This document shows positions 49,217-59,421 of a stretch of 64,000 bases of DNA, in pieces. Every line of letters starts with the position of its first letter. Within the stretch, counting starts at the first letter, position 1. Made by a program: the position numbers and the translations under genes. The notes beneath the pieces are model-generated. The model had not been told where the DNA came from. It searched no databases and saw only the letters and a list, made by a program, of their open reading frames with translations. This stretch comes from Rhodamnia argentea (Eukaryota > Streptophyta > Magnoliopsida > Myrtales > Myrtaceae). The stretch spans positions 10,531,501 through 10,595,500 of the forward strand of contig NC_063151.1 of assembly GCF_020921035.1 (NCBI RefSeq), written 5' to 3'.

Positions 49217-49642
49217 AGAATAGGAAAATTTTCAAATAAATGACTTGAAATAGGCTTTGTTTCAAATAAGGGCATGAAATGCTTTCATTGTTTTAAACAA
49301 GGGCTTGATTAATGATATTTTCATCATCTACTTTTTTATTTCCTTTTCCTTTTTTTTTTTTTCCTCTTCTCTTTTGCCGGTGGTTGGTCTTAGGTGATGG
49401 CCGGTAACTAGCAAGGGCCATCGCGTGAGGATCGCCCTCGCTAGCCATAAGCAAGGGTCGTTGAACCCTCGTAGGCCGCAACAAAGAAAAAAAAAAAAAT
49501 AAATAAAAAAAAAAAAAAAGGATAAATGATGAAAATGCCCTTGGTCAGGCCATTCTTTGAAATCGATTATGGTACTTCAAATTCTTATTTAAGAAAATGA
49601 GAGCACTTCGAACTTTTATTTGGAGTTGTTCCTCGAAGAATA
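49217..49642. mobile_element. Short TIR relative of the 46.9-48.3 kb element
   Basis: The ends carry the same TTTCAAATAAGGGC..GAAATGC and reverse-complement TTCGAAGTGCTCTCATTTTCTTAAATAAG words. ATTTTCATCATCTAC and ATTTTCATCATTTATCC lie further in. The core (49375-49480) is GC-rich (GGTGATGGCCGG, CGCTAGCC). About 425 bp and non-coding. Confidence 0.65.
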
Positions 49643-50030
49643 TGAATCATTTATCATGAACCCGACCCAACTCTAAAATGAAGAAAGATGAACCCGAACC
49701 CAATGTGGCCCAAGCCCATGCAAGCCCAAAAACGAAGAGAATTGAATCCAAACCTAATGTGGCCCAAACCCATGCAAGTGCGAAACCTAAACCAAAGTTT
49801 TGCAATCGAAATGGCTCGTGTACAAATATGGCCCAAAATCAAATATAATCCGATCGAAATTGATCCAACCCATCCACAAATGTCTTCACCGATGTCAAAA
49901 CTAAAACAAATTTGTATCTCAAATATTTGAAATCTCGAGAGAATCCAAGACTAGTAATGACCCAAACCGAACTCTATCCGCATTAAAATAATGGACAACT
50001 CAAAAGAAATCGACTAGAAATGGTTTGTAT
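49643..50030. other. Intergenic DNA with short direct repeats
   Basis: AACC.AATGTGGCCCAA.CCCATGCAAG recurs at about 49698 and 49756, a short tandem duplication of about 57 bp. No gene. Confidence 0.4.
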
Positions 50031-50032
50031 TC

Positions 50033-50377
50033 ATGTTGAGTGGTCTTTGACCTTCTTATCTCAAAAGTTACCTCAAAAGTTGAGGTTTTTCCTCATACTT
50101 ATGAATCAACTATCAACCCCTTCTACAAGAGATATTGGACAATACCAACAATTTCCCTCTCACACATTGGGCTCTGAGTCAGAGGCGCAATACCCCGTAT
50201 CTCTCCCCGTGTGTCTGACGGGTCCAGATTTGTTGGTAAACCGAGTTCTGATACCAACGTTGGGTGGTCTTGGGACTTTTTCATCTCAAAAGCTAGCTCA
50301 AATGTTGAGATTTTTTCTTTATATTTATAAACCTACCACTAGCTCATTCCACAACATATATGGAACAACCCCAACAA
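50033..50377 (-). mobile_element. TRIM-type miniature LTR retroelement
   Basis: Two direct terminal repeats of about 119 bp (50033-50152 and 50259-50377) begin TGTTGAGTGGTCTTTGACC / CGTTGGGTGGTCTTGGGAC and end CCAACA/CCCAACA. On the minus strand, just inside the upstream LTR, lies TTGGTATCAGAACTCGG, a primer-binding site for initiator tRNA-Met (consensus TGGTATCAGAGC). At the other inner end is a purine tract, GTGAGAGGGAAA. The interior is only about 105 bp and has no coding capacity. LTR divergence indicates an old insertion. Confidence 0.8.
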
Positions 50378-52640
50378 TTTGACCAAAACCTTAATTGGTT
50401 TTTTTTTAATGAAAATGACTTGTATCCAATATGAGCCTAGATCGAATTAACGGGACCAAAATCACCTATCTATTTCCCCCACAGCTAGTTAGATGCCCCA
50501 AGTCTGATGTGCACAAGACACAGACATTAGTGAAACCATGGAAATGAAAAGATCCAATTATTGAGTTGCCTTTTAACAAAGCACAATACACAGCTAACAA
50601 GCATAATGCAACGCTTAACCCATCATACACCCAATAAGACACCATTATCTTTATAAAGTGATTAGCATACACATATTAGTGCAGCAAATAATTTTATAAC
50701 ATCGGAAAAGTTGTCAATGCAACGGAAATGAGCTGCCTCTACATTGGAAAAATGGGATTTTAATAAATAAATAAATAAACATTGTTTTCCTCCCTTATCA
50801 ACATTTGCTCCAATTTCTCATTACTATAATCTAGGTGCTTGTGTCTTTCAAAGGACAAACCATATGCGCTAACGATGCTTCATAAAACACCATTAAATCC
50901 CAAATTTTTTTGCTAATCGAAAGACTGTCTGCAAATCAAAAAAGTGATCTTTAAGCTCCAAATCCATGCATTATTCTCCTACCAAACTCGAGGTGCATCA
51001 ATATACAAATTTTGTGCAAAAGACCATTCATCTCTTCTCAAGATAACGTTCTTTTAATTTAATGTATCGAGTCTCTTGATTCGAGGTTCATTGAATATTC
51101 GCGTTGGAGAGAAATTAAATGCAAACAAAATTGTCCAGGTCACGAAAGAGAAAATATCAGATTTTACAAATTTTCCATAATAATATAAAAAACTCATGAG
51201 CGCAACGTCTATGTTAGAATTTGAAAGAAAAAGGTTCCATCGATGGGATTACATGCTTTTGTTTTGTATTTTGATGAGCTAACTTTATCGACTATTATAA
51301 GTACGTTAGTTATAATGATAATATTTCATGTCATGCCTTAATGAAAATAGAACCTAGGTCGATAAATATTTAATTAAATTAAAATGGATAAGAAAATCAC
51401 AAAATTTTCTCCTTTTTTGAAATTTTTTTAGGGATCACACATGACGAGGAGTTCTCTATATAATTTGAATCTCTAATTTGCCCCTCCTTTTATTTTCCCC
51501 AGAGAGTGTAAAGGCAATTACTTAGGGCAAAAGCGAACGTTGGGCATGGTGCTCGAGAGACAATCTTATGTTTGTCTCTTCATCACGATTTGCATAAAAG
51601 TGAAATGATTCCGTTTCTCATTTATGTACCTTTTAATCATTTTCTATCATAAATTGGACATTTCTATAAAATGACTTTTGATGAAAAAAGAATTTCTTAA
51701 AAAGAATTATTTTAATTTCTTTTTCTCGTACAATTTTAAACAAAAAAAAAGTGAAAGATTACATCCATTCACTTATTGGTGCGTATCTCGTTTCGTACAT
51801 TTATATAGCGAGCCTGCACTTATATCGAAAGAAAAACACAACGAATTATTCTCTACGGCAATCAAAGGCGAATTGATTTTGTTTTAGAAGTAAGAAGGTG
51901 AAAGATTCAAATATATTCCAGGCAGCACTCACTAATGCAAAAGATTAGACACCATAGGTTATGTGAATAATGATCAATAATTGTCAAATAATGTAAGATG
52001 GGAGCAAAAAATTGGCAGGTTTGGAATGCTAATGCCGACCATCATATGTCTCAACGCTGAAGGCTAAATATGAATAATGATTGATAATGTTCAAATAATA
52101 TGAATCATTATTGAAAAAGAAAAAGAAAAATGGTAGCTTGGGGAGGTCTCACATGTAAGGTATCTTTTCTTTAGGGTCTACCGAGAAATTTTTTTTTTGA
52201 CTGGCATCAATAATTATTGCAGCTCAGTCCCCCAGTTGGACCGGTCATGGTCCAATTCCCAGAGCAACTTAGTTTCAAACCCCATGTCAGATGAGTACAC
52301 ATAACTGAGAAAAATCCAGACTTGCCTCAAACCCACAAAAGAAAAAAGGAAAAATGAAATTGTAATGGTTAAAAAAAAAGCCAAAGGGAGATTCAATTTT
52401 GTGCAGGAAAGATGTGGTTTGAATGAACAGTGCACAAGGGGACATGGCTCTATGCCATGGTTTTTGCTGTCACCAATGCCATTTTCTCTGAGCTCTGCTC
52501 TGTTCTGACCAATCTTTGGCTTCCGTGAGGGGTGAGAACCCCAGGATAGATTCATAGTTTGCAGTTAAGAAAAAAGATTAGTATTGACAACACATAAAAA
52601 CAAAAAGAAATTACCACAGCCCAAGAAAATTATTAAACTA
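50378..52640. other. AT-rich intergenic DNA
   Basis: No gene, RNA or clear transposon recognised. Short frames (for example 52214-52555 minus) have no similarity I know. Confidence 0.4.
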
Positions 52641-52803
52641 AGCACATAGAATATTGCATTGTGCTTGAGCCACCCTGCAAACTCCTTTTGAAGCAATTCT
52701 TGTGGGTCTCTCTCTCTCTGTTTTTCTTTCTTTTTCATTGTTCAAAGCCTCTCAGATCTAACCCATACATCAGATTCCCACCCTGTACAGCTTGTTTATT
52801 CAA

Positions 52804-52806
<3 letters not shown>

Positions 52807-52840
<34 letters not shown>
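52807..52840 (+). repeat. (GA)n microsatellite in the TNP leader
   Basis: About 17 GA units, roughly 750 bp before the TNP start codon and probably in its promoter or 5' UTR. Confidence 0.9.
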
Positions 52841-52844
<4 letters not shown>

Positions 52845-53279
52845 TTGATACTTTCTTGTTCGCCTGAGAAGTGAAACAAGTTTGAGAGGTCAGTTCTAAT
52901 CATTTCCCAACTGTATCTTGGGCACCCATTTTGTCTTGTTTTATTGATGTGTGATGAACTTACTCATGATCTGTCAACGCAAGCCTTTATCTTTGCTTTG
53001 TTTGCAATGATTGTGTAGGATTCAAAGAAAGTAACTTTTGATCCTCCCCTCTTTCTTTAACTCTCAAAGTGATTTTAAATGCCATCGATTGATTGTGTTC
53101 CAGAGCAAAAAAGCTTGTTGCTGAACGTTTCCCTTTCTCCATGTTGTATCCTTCGACTGAAGCTGATAACACTCGGTCAAAAACCCTGTTCCCGGGCGCA
53201 GAGGCACACGGTTCGGGCTTGTGACTTTGCCGCTAGTCTGAAAGAGACAAGGCCCCCACATTGAGAGGTGGAATATCAC

Positions 53280-53456
53280 ATGCAGTTGCAGATGAATGAC
53301 TCCCCTGCTTTGAATGCCACTGTTGCATTACATCTTCTTGCGCCAGAGTCTCTTGCTTTCAGCCACTCAAATTGCATCATCTGTGAGTATAAGATGTTGG
53401 AAAGAATCCTCAGAACATGCCCAGTTTCTCTCTGGAGAAAGGCCCGGTGGATGTGA
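53280..53456 (+). promoter_or_regulatory. Upstream ORF in the TNP leader
   Basis: ATG at 53280 opens a 58-codon frame (MQLQMNDSPALNATVALHLL...) that ends 130 bp before the TNP start. If this region is kept in the mature leader, it could lower translation. The leader may be spliced: an acceptor-like TGTGTAG lies near 53018, upstream of this ORF. Confidence 0.35.
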
Positions 53457-53585
53457 AAGCTTTCTCAACTTCAGAGCCTGTGGGGGCTTTTAAAAATTGC
53501 ATTTTGCGAAGTCGGTAATGCTTAGAAGAAGATAAGTGCAGATCCTTAAGAGGCAGTGAAGGGAAGATTCATTTGACGTTTGAGG

Positions 53586-56500
53586 ATGGACTTGGATGAT
53601 AAACCAGTCAAACCCTCCTCCAGTCTCTTCAAGGATGCTCTAGCACATGGGGTTTCAGTTTCAGCCGCATCAGAAGACCATGTAATCAACGCAGGCCTCA
53701 CCATCAAGATTGTTAATGCCAGCAAAAACTCTGGTAAGGATATCTTGGCATCGATTGGCTATAGAGTAGAAGAATCACTGTGTGCAAACATAAAGAGCTC
53801 CATTGAATCATACCAGTATAATTCCCCCTCCCTTGTGTCCCCACCCTCATCAGCATTTGTCTCAGCCTTGCAATCTCCATACATATCTCCAAGGGCCTTG
53901 ACACCAACGGCCACAAATAATCCCGCCCCAACGGAGGACCCCGCTCCTCCAGCACATCCATCTCTGCCGGGATCGTTCCATGGCACCGGGTCGCAGTCAG
54001 ATGACATCCCGAGCAGCTCCTACACTCCCCCATCTGACCAATACGAATTCTCCGATGACCCTTATGATCCTAAGCTCAAATTCATCACCTGCGTCTCTGA
54101 CCCGGCGCCACCCCGAGTTTCATTCTCCTTCCCGGTCCCACGGATTTCCTTTGGCAAAGGGGCGCTTTCTCCGGCTGCCAATGCTAAGCTGAGGAGCTGC
54201 GATGTGTTCATAGGCTTCCATGGGCAGAACCCGAATCTGGTGAGGTTTTGCAAGTGGCTCAAGTCAGAGCTTGAGCTCCAGGGAATTGCATGTTTTGTGG
54301 CCGATAGAGCAAAGTACTCAGATGGTCAGAGTAATGAGATTGCGGATAGGGTGATTTGCTCAGTGACATTTGGAATAGTGGTTGTTACCGGTTCCAGCTT
54401 TATGAATCCTCTTAGCTTGGAGGAGATAAGATTCTTCGCTCAAAAGAAGAACTTGGTTCCATTGTTCTTTGACACGGGCCCCGCTGAGGTCACGGGCCTA
54501 CTCAATTCCAAGACGACTGATAAAGAATGCAGAGAAGCCATTGATGGACTAATCAAGTGCCACGAGTTCAAGCTTGAAGCAAATGAAGGCAATTGGAGAA
54601 GCTGCATAGCGAGGGCCGCCAGGAATTTGAGAGCGAAACTCGGGCGCACAAGCGTGGCCGAGAAGGACGTCGAAGCATTTGAGGAAATGCCCTTCCCAAG
54701 AAACAGATATTTCGTCGGAAGAGAGAGAGAGCTCACGGAGATTGAGAACGCATTATTTGGATCTGGGAATAGTTTCGAGCAAGACTACACGATGCCCACT
54801 ACTAAAGGAGAAGCGAGTGGGCAATCTGAAGGGCTTGCAGATGAGGAGAGCGAAACGACTACGACGAGAGGAGGAAGATTCATCAGTCTAGACGTGCAAA
54901 AGTGCAAAGAACCAAAGTTGGAGGCTTGGGTAGAGCCAGCTTCGGGAAGGAGCTCTTTGAAGAGGTTGAAGTACAAGAAGTCGAAGAGCGGGAGCTACAA
55001 AAGCTTAGGCAGCAGTGTGGTCTGCCTCAATGGCGTTCCTGGCATTGGGAAGACAGAGCTTGCTCTGGAATTTGCTTACAGGTACTCTCAAAGATATAAA
55101 ATGGTGCTATGGGTGGGTGGCGAGGCTCGATATTTTAGACAAAATATCTTGAATCTATCGCTCAATATGGGCTTAGACGTGAGCGCAGATGCTGAAAAGG
55201 AAAGAGGACGCATCCGAAGCTTTGAGGAGCAAGAATTCGAAGCGTTCAAGAGAGTTAAGAGAGAGTTGTTCCGTGACATGCCTTACTTGCTAATCATTGA
55301 CAATCTGGAAACCGAGAGTGAATGGTGGGAAGGTAAAGATTTGCATGACTTGATTCCAAGAAACACTGGGGGATCCCACGTGATCATAACGACACGGCTA
55401 CCCAAAATCATGAACTTTGATTTGATACATATTTTGCCTCTGCCTTTGTCTGATGCGACAATCCTAATGGGAGGGAGAAGGAAGAGAGACTATCCCGCTC
55501 AGGAGCTCGAGGTTCTGCGGAAGTTTGATGAGAAGCTGGGGAGGCTGAGTTATGGTATGTGGATTATCGGATCCATACTATCTGAACTTGCCATTTCCCC
55601 ATCTGCACTCTATGAAGCAGTGAACCAAGTCCCGTTTGATGGCTCTTCTAGTAACACTTCCTATGTAAGCCTCAGCGATGAACACTACTGCAAAAACAAT
55701 CCCTTCCTTGTTAAAGTCCTGCTCTTTTGCTTCAATATCTTAGAGCAAACCAGTGTAAAGAGGAACCTTATGGCATCAAAAATGCTACTTGTTGGCGCTT
55801 GGTTTGCCCCGGCACCTATCTCAGTGAGTCTGCTCGCCTCAGCTGCTAAGAGTATGCCGGCCAGTGGAAACCAGTTGCATTGGACCAAGTTGTTCGGTTT
55901 CAGCTGCGGTTTAGCACCCAAGACCTGGAAAAGCGAGGAAGATTCAGCTGTCCTTCTAGTCAAACTTGGGCTGGCGCGAACAGCTAATAGGCAACCGGGG
56001 TACTGGATCCAGTTCGACCCCATAACTCAACTATTTGCACGAAGAAAAGATGGTTTGCTCGCTGCCAAAGCAACAGTTCAAGGCATGAGAAAATTCAGCA
56101 ATCCGGTTCTGAACTCGGATCACCTCTGGTCTTGTGCATTCCTAGTCTTTGGATTTAAGTCTGAGCCCCCTCTAGTCCAACTGAAGGCAATCGACATGGT
56201 TTTGTTCATCAAAAAGACGGCCTTGCCCCTGGCAATCAGGGCATTTACAACCTTCTCGAGATGCAACTCAGCATTGGAGCTCCTCAAAGTGTGTACGAAC
56301 GTGCTCGAGGAAGTGGAGAAGTCGTTCGTATCCCAAATACAGGACTGGTGCCACGGGTCACTCTGTTGGAAGAAGTCCTCGAATCCAAGAAGCCAAAGGG
56401 TAGACGAGTACGTGTGGCAGGACGTGACGCTTTTGAAAGCTGCGCTCTTGGAGACCAGAGCGAAATTGCTGCTCAGGGGTGGTCACTTCGATAGCAGTGA

Positions 56501-56618
56501 AGAGCTGTGTAGGACTTGCGTTAGTATTAGGACGGTTATGCTCGGGCATAACCATACCCTGACCCTCGCTGCTCAAGAGACATTGGCCAAGCTAGTGAGG
56601 ATGAGAAGCAAGATCTGA
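53586..56618 (+). CDS. TIR-NB-ARC-TPR protein (TNP/XTNX family)
   Basis: Intronless, 1010 residues. This ancient plant family is distinct from LRR-type TNL receptors. Its role is not well defined, with links to cell death and defence. The N-terminus is a Ser/Pro-rich linker (residues 1-200). TIR spans about 203-310 (CDVFIGFHGQNPNLVRFCKW, GIVVVTGSSFMNPLSLEEIRF); the acidic residue in SLEEI sits where TIR NADases have their catalytic Glu. RNRYFVGRERELTEIE (about 376) starts the NB-ARC. The P-loop is GVPGIGKTE (about 481) and the Walker B-like strand is YLLIIDNLE (about 570). A winged-helix region (SVSLLASAAKSMPASGNQLH) is followed by a C-terminal TPR-like end (LRGGHFDSSEELCRTCVSIR, LGHNHTLTLAAQETLAKL). 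There is no LRR. The first in-frame ATG (53586) is used; the codon two earlier is TTG. In Arabidopsis a relative (At5g56220, from memory) lies in the matching segment. Confidence 0.93.
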   Translation: MDLDDKPVKPSSSLFKDALAHGVSVSAASEDHVINAGLTIKIVNASKNSGKDILASIGYRVEESLCANIKSSIESYQYNSPSLVSPPSSAFVSALQSPYISPRALTPTATNNPAPTEDPAPPAHPSLPGSFHGTGSQSDDIPSSSYTPPSDQYEFSDDPYDPKLKFITCVSDPAPPRVSFSFPVPRISFGKGALSPAANAKLRSCDVFIGFHGQNPNLVRFCKWLKSELELQGIACFVADRAKYSDGQSNEIADRVICSVTFGIVVVTGSSFMNPLSLEEIRFFAQKKNLVPLFFDTGPAEVTGLLNSKTTDKECREAIDGLIKCHEFKLEANEGNWRSCIARAARNLRAKLGRTSVAEKDVEAFEEMPFPRNRYFVGRERELTEIENALFGSGNSFEQDYTMPTTKGEASGQSEGLADEESETTTTRGGRFISLDVQKCKEPKLEAWVEPASGRSSLKRLKYKKSKSGSYKSLGSSVVCLNGVPGIGKTELALEFAYRYSQRYKMVLWVGGEARYFRQNILNLSLNMGLDVSADAEKERGRIRSFEEQEFEAFKRVKRELFRDMPYLLIIDNLETESEWWEGKDLHDLIPRNTGGSHVIITTRLPKIMNFDLIHILPLPLSDATILMGGRRKRDYPAQELEVLRKFDEKLGRLSYGMWIIGSILSELAISPSALYEAVNQVPFDGSSSNTSYVSLSDEHYCKNNPFLVKVLLFCFNILEQTSVKRNLMASKMLLVGAWFAPAPISVSLLASAAKSMPASGNQLHWTKLFGFSCGLAPKTWKSEEDSAVLLVKLGLARTANRQPGYWIQFDPITQLFARRKDGLLAAKATVQGMRKFSNPVLNSDHLWSCAFLVFGFKSEPPLVQLKAIDMVLFIKKTALPLAIRAFTTFSRCNSALELLKVCTNVLEEVEKSFVSQIQDWCHGSLCWKKSSNPRSQRVDEYVWQDVTLLKAALLETRAKLLLRGGHFDSSEELCRTCVSIRTVMLGHNHTLTLAAQETLAKLVRMRSKI

Positions 56619-57488
56619 CAGCTCGCTCTCAACGGAAAAACAGAGCCAATGTTCATGGTCGATTGAGCTCAGTTTTGTTGTGAAAAACACTGTAACCACG
56701 TTAGTTTAGATGCAAGATCATCAAGAGTCCTCACTAACACTTCCACCCTTGTTAAACATTTCTTTCACATTGACGGGAATAGTAGTTTTTCGTTCATATA
56801 TTCTCCTGCATTCCTTTTCTCAGGAAACAGAGAAAATCAGGAGGGAGGAAGAGAGAGACTAAGAGCACACGAAGCTTATCGGAACTCTGTACCACCTCAA
56901 GCATCTCCGACATAGTTGTCTCCCACATACTGATGCGTATTTTAGCTGTTCGGACTCCGTATTCCCCTTTTTTCCCCGTTTTTCAGTGGAAGAGATGGAA
57001 GAAGTCTGAAACTAATATATGCACATGTTCATGTTCCATTGTTATCTGCAAGGTCCATAGGCAACAGCCATAACTGCAGAGGGTGAGAGGAACATGAACA
57101 TTACATTACATTTCACATCACACAAGTCAAATGTTTTTGTTTCCTCACGAATCAAATCACAAGTCAATCTTGATGCAGCAGCTAAAAACTCAGGGAGTCC
57201 TCAAAATTTTTCTAACGCAACAATCTCAATCCCATGACCATTTCCAGAAAAATGAGGATCTCAATCTAAATGAGAAAACCAGCTGAGAAAATTACAAACT
57301 ATAAGTCAAAGTCAAACCCTTCTTAGGGGGAACAAACAACCCTTCAAATCCACACCTAGTCATGCCTCAAACCAACCTCAAAACTTCTGGTTTGTGCCAA
57401 CCAACCACCACAAACAAAACCAAGAACAAAAAAGTCAACCGCACTCCACCAGTCAAGACCCGCAGGAATCGATCATTCTCAGCAATTT
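56619..57488. other. Convergent 3' flanks of TNP and PRA1
   Basis: TNP reads right and PRA1 reads left, so both 3' UTRs should lie here. No gene is visible. Confidence 0.45.
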
Positions 57489-58163
57489 TCACTCGATCAA
57501 ACAGTCTCCAAGTCCCGTTTTCGCAACACCTCCACGATCCACGCTGTGCCCGAATCCGGCTGATGACGCGGACCCGACCCGCGACCCCATGAGGCCTTGA
57601 TAGACCGCTTCGTTCTCATCAAGAAACAACCCGTTGGGGCTCCTCAGCACCCCGTGGACCCCACAGAGCAAAGACCCGGCTCCGATCCCGATCACCAGAT
57701 TCTCCACACGACCCACAAGCCAGATCGCCGACAGCGACACCAGGACGAGGGCACACAGTATCAACCGGTCGTTCAATTGGTGACCCGAGACCATCAACGG
57801 GTCTTCCCTGAAGAAATGGAAGACCAGCCAGAGGGCGAGCACGGAGGCGAAGACGATCAGAGAGAAAGGGGCCCCGATCAGAGACACGAGGGCGCACGAG
57901 GCGATCACGACGGCGTAGTTGACGCGGAAGTAGACGGAGTTCTTGTGGATCCGGGCCAGCGCGGAGGATACGGATCCGGGCCGGTCGAATGAGCCGGCGG
58001 CGACGAACTCGGGCCAGGGGCGGTTGCGGGAGATGGTGGCGGAGAAGTTGTGGACGGACCGAGAGATGACGTCGGAAATGGAGATGGGTATGGTGGTGTA
58101 GGTGGCGGCGCCGCCGGGGGTGGAGGCGGGGGCCTTGGGGTGGGCTGCAGTTGGGGGTTGCAT
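57489..58163 (-). CDS. PRA1.G: PRA1 family protein, G-type
   Basis: Single exon, 224 residues. PRA1 proteins are small multi-pass membrane proteins of the endoplasmic reticulum, Golgi and endosomes that interact with Rab GTPases in vesicle traffic. After a Pro/Ala-rich N-terminus come ISISDVISRSVHNFSATISR, RPWPEF, NSVYFRVNYAVVIASCALVS (first membrane pair), LWLVFHFFREDPL, then a second hydrophobic pair (LILCALVLVSLSAIWLVGRV, NLVIGIGAGSLLCGVHGVLR) and LFLDENEAVY. The HFFREDPL and DVISRS words recall Arabidopsis PRA1.G1/G2 more than PRA1.B (from memory). PRA1.G2 lies next to the TNP gene in Arabidopsis too. The start is the first ATG (MQPPTAAHPK) and the N-terminal part is GC-rich. No other in-frame start is better. 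Confidence 0.92.
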   Translation of the reverse strand: MQPPTAAHPKAPASTPGGAATYTTIPISISDVISRSVHNFSATISRNRPWPEFVAAGSFDRPGSVSSALARIHKNSVYFRVNYAVVIASCALVSLIGAPFSLIVFASVLALWLVFHFFREDPLMVSGHQLNDRLILCALVLVSLSAIWLVGRVENLVIGIGAGSLLCGVHGVLRSPNGLFLDENEAVYQGLMGSRVGSASSAGFGHSVDRGGVAKTGLGDCLIE

Positions 58164-59421
58164 TGGGGAAGGTTGGTGGGGGCCTGTGCTGACTGGTTTG
58201 ACCTCAACGACCGTTCAAACTGTCCAAGCCTCTCCTCTTCCCTTGTGTTGTGATACGAAAGACTGCTTTTTTAATTGTGGTCAAACATAGCCAAGAATTT
58301 GACCCAAAAAAAACAAAACATTAGTCAAGAAAAGTTTGGATAACGGTCTAGAAAATTAGTTGCTTCAAATGAGATCACTATTCAAAAAGAGTACCATGAT
58401 ACAAGGGATATAGATCTCGTTGTTCTTTTTCTATGAAAATTGGAAAAATTTGACCCTCCATCACAACATGGTGAACTATACTTTGATCAGGGCGCGGGGC
58501 AGGTTGATACCTAGCCTAGAAACCTTTGATCGCGCCACATTCCCCTCTCTCGAGTCATGAGAAAGGCGCCGTATCTCCTCCCCCACCCTCTTTCCTCGTC
58601 GCCATTGCTAGATGCCGCGGCCAACACTTCCATTCACTTGTCTTCATGGCTGCGACACTGCCTCATTCCTCTAGCCCTTATGTACATGTACCATTTTTCC
58701 TGAGTTGGTGCAAAAACGTGCACAGAGCTCGTCCTATCTCCAGCAACGGAAAGGCAAGGCGATGGTAGTTTACATGTTTACAGGATTGAAAATGCAAATT
58801 GTACCCAATCAACCAAGGAAAAGCTAAGCAGAACATTCAAATGGCTCAAAACACCACCAGCTACACTGCCGCCCAAGGACCCATGTCCTGTACAGGAAAG
58901 CACTATGGCGATTTCAACTCTTGACTATATAGAGTTGTCCATAGGAGAAAGCAGAAATATATAAGTGTAATGGCATTATACTTTCGACTTGGATATTGAA
59001 TTCATTACAGCACACTTGATTATCCGCAAAGATCCGGAAGTGCTCCAGAATTACATCCCACATTGCCTTTCTCTGACCCTTCAAACAAAACCAAAAACCC
59101 CGACTATAGGCATCATCAGACTTGACATTGAACAATTTGTAACCGTTATATACCCAGTAAAGTCCTGATCATTTGACAACCAAAGTGATGCGAAAAGCCT
59201 TCTCAGGCTCACCCTTCAGGACAAATGAGCAGAGACCTTTTTTTTTTTTTTTTTTTGGGGGGGGTAGGGGGGGAGGGAGGGAATGAGAAGAGACTTGACA
59301 AGACTCATCACAACAGAGTAATTGGTACTCGGTGCACCATTACTTTCTTCTCCGTTATTAACAATCGGGAAAAAAGTAAATAACACAATAATGACATACA
59401 GATGCAGAGAAAACTCCATGC
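58164..59421. other. PRA1 promoter and HISN2 3' flank
   Basis: PRA1 and HISN2 lie on the same strand, so this holds the PRA1 upstream region and the HISN2 3' UTR. A G run next to an A/T run (59236-59280) is the only notable tract. No gene. Confidence 0.45.

Noticed and set aside
57597..58253. Frames opposite PRA1
   Set aside because: Highly charged or Gly/Pro-rich shadows of the GC-rich PRA1 coding strand.
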